NCBI GenBank assembly: GCA_951812925.1
Contig: OX638368.1
Coordinates: 151,266,492-151,330,491 of the forward strand
Length of the DNA stretch: 64,000 nt
From: Calliopum simillimum
Lineage: Eukaryota > Arthropoda > Insecta > Diptera > Lauxaniidae
Direction of reading: 5' to 3'
A model generated the notes under the pieces. It saw only the letters and a program-made list of their open reading frames with translations. It made no database searches and was not told where the DNA came from. Shown one piece after another: positions 59,353-64,000 of this stretch (its first letter is position 1; each line of letters starts with the position of its first letter). The position numbers and the translations under genes are program-made.

Positions 59353-59979
59353 AATTTTTCCATTTTTACCATTTTTTTTTAAATATTTGAAAAACCACTA
59401 TAACTCACATAAAATCGGCAAACAAAAAAAAAAATATTTTTAACAAAGTAGAAACAATATACTTTCTAACGATATGCTACATTAGTGGATCGGGCTTAAA
59501 ACAAATTAACTAGAGCGTTTATCCAGCAGTTCCTAATTTTAAAAGTTCTGTAGAGCATTTTTTCTGTTTAAAGTCCAACTTTGGGCTCACTGTGTTGCTA
59601 AGCCAAAACAAAATTTTAAACTTTTATAGTTTTTTTTTCCGTCCCTAAGTATTATCTGACGATTGGCGTAAAAATTTTTTAAATGCGTAGCACTTTCAAA
59701 TTTTACCTATTTATGGCCACAATCTCCCATTGTGCGCCGCACTGAAAATTAATTAAAGTTCAAGTATTGATTATTTTTTTGACTCACATTTGAGAAACAC
59801 TCTCATAAAAGACTAGGCATAATATACCGCCATCAAAACATTCTTATATCATGAGAATTATGAACTTACCATAGATATTAAAAAACTACTTAAATACTTT
59901 TCCCGGCTTTTGATGCCCTTGACTTTCAATTGTTTTTAAGCACTGCTTAAATTTTTAGAAAAGTTTTAGTGTTAAATAA

Positions 59980-60561
59980 CATAGTCCTACGTTTTTGAAA
60001 AAATTAAAAAAGTATGAAATGAGAGTGGGTGATTTTTATAGATTTTTGATCGCTGAATCCGAATATGACCTCCGATTTGCTCCATCACGTCTGAGATCCG
60101 AGTTATCCTTGTAAAGTGTAAGAAACGCTATTTTCAGACATATGGCGTACAGTCCTGAGCTTCTCCTTTAAAGCGTGCTTTTAACTTTTTCAATTGAATC
60201 ATAAGTTTCCGAGATATCATCGATTGAACTAAAGGTTTCGCTAATCCCTGTAAACAACTATATTCAATTTGTATACCTTTACTTCAATGGATGTCTCAAA
60301 AACTAATGATCCAAAAAAATTAAAAGTACGCATTAAAGAGGAAGCTTAGGACTATTCAATGCCGCTGTCAAAAGTGAACTAGACTGCTTTAAGAATGTAC
60401 GCCATATGTTTGAAAATAACATTTTCTGCATTTTAAATCAAGGATAACTCAGATCTCAGACGTGATCAAGCAAATCGGAGGCCATATTCGGATTCAGCGA
60501 ACAAAAATCTATAAAAATCGCCTACTCTGATCTCATACTTTTTTTCATTGCAGGACTGTGT
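59980..60561. mobile_element. ~580-bp almost fully self-complementary element
   Basis: The left arm (59980-60248) and right arm (about 60275-60561) are inverted copies, e.g. GCTGAATCCGAATATG with its complement, and CATATGGCGTACA on both. The loop is only about 30 bp; one arm has an extra ~40-60 bp. A transcript would fold into a very long hairpin. No TSD found. Confidence 0.75.
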
Positions 60562-62514
60562 AATGGATGTCCGTGTGAATAATGAGTGGCAGAAGCCATA
60601 TATCTCCAGTGTGCTTTCTGAAGGTAAATTGATTGCTACGATAAGATAGAGCTAGATTAATTCTTTATCGAAACTATCGTTCAAGATAGAATTTGTGGGA
60701 GTAAAAATCTTGGCGCACCCCTCCACAAACTCAAGAGGATATGAAATTTTTTTACAAAATCTCACTTGAAGGCTTTGAATTGAGTTTGATGAGGTTAATG
60801 ATCTTAGGTGAAGCATCTCATTTATTCATTTTAATTTTTGTGAGCTATACTCTCTACTGCAAGGTTAATGGAAAAAGCCACATACAAAAGAACAAACCAG
60901 ACTTGCCCTTATTTCAAAATTTGGATTGTGCCATATAAAATTTAAAAAATCATTCAAATTTTTTAAAACAATGCAATTTAACAGTGTAGGTTTTCGTATT
61001 TACCGTATGTATTATTTTTGTTTTGTTGCGTTGTCCCGCGTATCTCTAATAGACGTGTTGTGTGAGGGGATCACAATAAGTAAAACTTATGTTACATCAT
61101 TCCCTCATAAAAGTAATTTACATAGAATGCATTTCAAACGATAATGCAAAGTGAATATGCACTGTCTGTAAAGTTTACAAAACTAAATTAATCAACAATT
61201 TAATTTGAATGAGTAGTGTTGCCAGTCATTTCAAAATGGGTCATCATAACAAAGAGTATAAAAAACACAAAAACTATTCATCAACAAAATTTGCAACAAG
61301 AAAAACTAATAAATAATAAAAAATCGATTGAACATGAATTCAATACAGAAATTTCAATTGAGCGTAATTCCAAAAATGTGCACAATTGTGCACACACATC
61401 CATTAATGCAAGCAAACACATTTCTATCAATATATACATACATATAAATATGCTGATAAAGTGACTCACACAACAATAAAAATACAACTATTACTAAATT
61501 AATAGTAATGGCAATACAAACAACAACAATCATAGTAACAAATTAAAGGCTTCAATTCATTTCATTGCGCACAGAAATAGAAAACAAAAAATGTTGAAAA
61601 AAAGCAACAGTATGACAGCATTTCTGATTGTGAGTAATGCAAACAAACGTATATGTATCCGTATGTACGTATGAAACTTAAACCCTGTTGAACCCATTGA
61701 CCATACTTCACTCGATACCCTATACACTAATCAACTACAGCGCGCACACAGAACGCACAACACAACAACCCAGCAAATGCCGCAAGTCATTAAATGTCCA
61801 ATTATTATTGCGAAAAATGTCTGTCCAACTGTCCATATGTCTCGCTTTATGTCTGTCTATCTGTCGTCTGTCTTCTGTTCTTTTAATTCTGTTTATATGA
61901 AAATTATGAAAAAATTTAAGGAAACTTTTAAATGCAACAGCCAAATTTACTGAAGATCATCATCGTTTGCGTGCTGCAAAAGTTTTAAATTGGGCGCGCA
62001 AATTAAAAGCATCAATGAAGCATCGTTTAGCGCTCAGTGGTCGTCGATCGATCGACAGAGTCCATTAGTTCGCTGTGTATTGTATTGCAATTGTTAGAGT
62101 TTGTAAATAGTGTAGCGCGTACGGTATGCGGCACAAATATAATAACACTTGAGTTATGTAGGGTTAAACTAAGTTTATTGAAAATGTTGAAATCAGAAAC
62201 AACCCTTTAGGAGGATTCGAGTCATCCTATATGAAGGTTCTGGTTCAAAACTATTGTAGCTCTAAGCTAATCCTAGTATTCAAATTATTTCATGAAAGCA
62301 CTCGCAACAACTCTACACACCTATTCTCAATCAAAAATAAGTTTAATGAAAATACCTAATGAAACGATTCACAGCATCTTATTCCAGCTATTTCATAGTT
62401 TCGAAATCTGTACCAAATGAAATCATAGCTGATCTTTTTTGAAACAGAGGTCGAAAAACGATACATTTAAACAAGTCACTACAAACCAAAGCCAAGATAG
62501 ACATTTCGATGTGT
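60562..62514. other. Non-coding stretch
   Basis: Microsatellite-like ACATA near 61430-61445 and a GTCTGTCTATCTGTC run near 61850. Small frames at 60741-61144 and 61216-61464 show no known domain. Confidence 0.45.
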
Positions 62515-62990
62515 TTGTTTCGGAATTGCTCCATCACTCATGGTTTTTGCGATATTTAAACCTAAAATTACAAAAACACGATTTTTGAGTTTATACAGAG
62601 GACGAACGAAATTTTTTTGCTCTTTTCTACTGAATACATTGCTTAGTTCTATTTTTCAAAATAGGCTATAAATTGGCTTTGTGTGGTTTCTCCTAAGAAG
62701 ATATGTATGACCATTTGAAAATGACAGCATGGTGTGCAAAATCATATGAGTACACGTATCCAAATACGATTTTTAACTTTCATGTATCATTTTAAAATTA
62801 TCATAACTTTTTAAGGAAGAATCATACAAGACCAATTTAGAACTTATTTCGAAGGCGAAGAATGGTATGCATTTAGTAGAAAAGAGCAAAACAATTTCGT
62901 GCGTCCTCTATATAAACGCAAAAAACGTTTTTTCGAATATTTAGGTTCAAACATCTCAAAAAACCATACGTGATACAGCTATTCCGAGAC
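62515..62990. mobile_element. ~475-bp almost fully self-complementary element
   Basis: Left arm 62515-62738 and right arm 62765-62990 are inverted: CGGAATTGCT/AGCTATTCCG, TAGAGGACGCACGAAAT and its kin, and GCTCTTTTCTACT on both. The loop is about 30 bp. Same design as 59980-60561 but a different sequence family. No TSD found. Confidence 0.75.
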
Positions 62991-63029
62991 TCGATTCGGA
63001 TTTAGCACTAACAAATACATTGAAAATGA

Positions 63030-63640
63030 ATTTTTTGGTTTTGATTTGATGTGTTGTTTATACGCTACACCCAAGGTACATTCACTTTGTCCTTCCGTTT
63101 GTAACGCAGAGAAGGAGGCGTGGCAGTATAGAAAAGTATATATATTCTTGATCAGTGTCACCTCGATATAGCAATACCGTCTGTCTGTCCGTCTGGTTGG
63201 CTGGCTGGCAGGCTGTCCGTGGAAATATTTTTTACGGGAAAACTAACTAAGAAAATTCGATTCGGTGCTAGCTCGTGGGATTGAAAATGAGCGAAATCGG
63301 TCAACGGACACGCCTACCACCTATACAAAAAGTATATTAAAAACGCAATATTAAGAGCAAACGCAAGCAAAATACACACAGATATACGTACAAGGGACAG
63401 TAAGTACAACCTTTGAGCAAAAACTAGGGAAATTCAGACAAAGGGGCGTGGTACCTCCCATACAAGCAAAAGTTTCAAAAAGCTATACTGAAAGCATTTT
63501 TTGAGATAATCCAACCAAATTTCGCTCAGTCACTAAGAACAGTAAATGCAGACTCTGAGGAAAAACAAAGTAAACTCGAACAATAGGACAGGGCACATCC
63601 CATATAAGCAAATGTTTCAAAATGATGTAATGAAAGTTAA
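63030..63640. repeat. Dispersed repeat with GTCTGTCCGTCTGGTTGGC core and downstream GGGGCGTGG units
   Basis: TTCACTTTGTCCTTCCGTTT (63081-63100) recurs inverted at 40475-40500. TATATATTCTTGATCAG (63138) and the GTCTGTCCGTCTGGTTGG core (63180) are typical of widespread fly repeats and match 910-1140. The part 63430-63630 matches 12880-13230 inverted. Confidence 0.6.
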
Positions 63641-64000
63641 TGGAAAATTGAGTTGAAGATTTTTATTCAACTTTTTGAGGAACGTTTCAATGCTGTTATT
63701 TGTTTAAAACTTTAGGTATCTCCATCTTTAGATGTTGTCCACTAATCTTGGTTCAAATCATCTACTTTCGACCTTTAAGTTTTAATTTTTATAAGTAAAT
63801 GAACTGGTGCGGAAAACGGTGTTTTTCAACACATTTCAAGTTATCTCACAGCAATTAGAAACTCTTTAACTTATTTTTGATTTTACTAGCAAGAAAGAAG
63901 TAGTTTTTTTTTAAATTTTCGAGATATTGGGTTTCGTACAAATATTGTAATGTCCTTTGTACTGATTGAATCAATTGGTGATATCCCGAAAACTAGCGTC

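Larger units (their letters stand above)
57439..59744. mobile_element. ~2.3-kb composite element with short inverted ends
   Basis: The left end TGGCCGCCGCACAATGGGAG and the inverse of the right end (CAGTGCGGCGCACAATGGGAG) share GCRCACAATGGGAG-type ends of about 18-20 bp. Inside are tandem GGGCGGTRCCACGCC units (57850-58165) and a 130-bp direct repeat (58866-58999 and 59221-59352). No transposase. A TSD was not found, so the boundaries are tentative. Confidence 0.5.

Overview
This window looks like non-coding and repeat DNA from a large, AT-rich genome of a higher dipteran fly. The evidence is poly-T/poly-A and TA-rich intergenic sequence, CAG/CAA/GAC triplet runs, mariner, hAT, piggyBac-type and BEL/Pao elements, GGGCGTGGCACC-type dispersed repeats, and one long transcription-factor exon rich in Gln, His, Asn and Ser. 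The exact genus cannot be read from the sequence. There is no sign of bacterial genes, CRISPR arrays or canonical operons.

Only one host protein-coding exon is convincing. It lies at 55751-57102 (+), with coding from 55797 and a good 3' splice site before it and 5' splice site after it. It encodes about 435 residues of a nuclear regulator with an EH1-like HAIADILGW segment (Groucho type) and a PLNLC (CtBP-type) segment. I infer the N-terminal exon of an NK-class homeobox factor of the Nkx6/NK7.1 sort; the DNA-binding domain would be in a later exon outside the window. An A-rich stretch ending in a consensus 5' splice site at 9559|9560 could be its 5' non-coding exon. If so, most of the window (9.56-55.75 kb) is a single ~46 kb intron, and 57103 to the end is the next intron.

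The largest element is a full-length BEL/Pao LTR retrotransposon at 45842-52080 (minus strand). It has 322-bp LTRs that look identical by eye, a perfect 5-bp target duplication (CATGT) and one long Gag-Pol frame of 1685 residues, so it is a very recent insertion. It carries two possible lesions: the upstream gag start is out of frame, and one zinc-binding Cys of integrase is replaced by Trp.

Other mobile DNA, left to right: a mariner relic (1-655); a 210-bp hAT-type MITE with an 8-bp TSD (1242-1451) and a relative (5583-5893); a GGAAT-rich satellite with ~140-bp higher-order structure (2520-3420); a long-TIR element with a 9-bp near-perfect TSD carrying two tRNA-like Pol III modules (14911-16050); two internally deleted mariners of one family (18528-19139 and 34356-35483); a LINE RNase H fragment (19188-20096); a long inverted-repeat element (21167-22133); a transposase relic (28745-29300); a 45-bp short insertion with a 14-bp TSD (33687-33731); a TA-flanked MITE (36883-37287); an inverted-repeat element with a nested hairpin (42060-42725); a 70-bp palindromic TTAA-flanked MITE (54860-54929); a 2.3-kb element with short inverted ends (57439-59744); and two almost completely self-complementary elements (59980-60561 and 62515-62990). 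Minisatellites sit at 6470-6990, 7670-7830, 27721-27887, 28171-28393 and 42770-43320.
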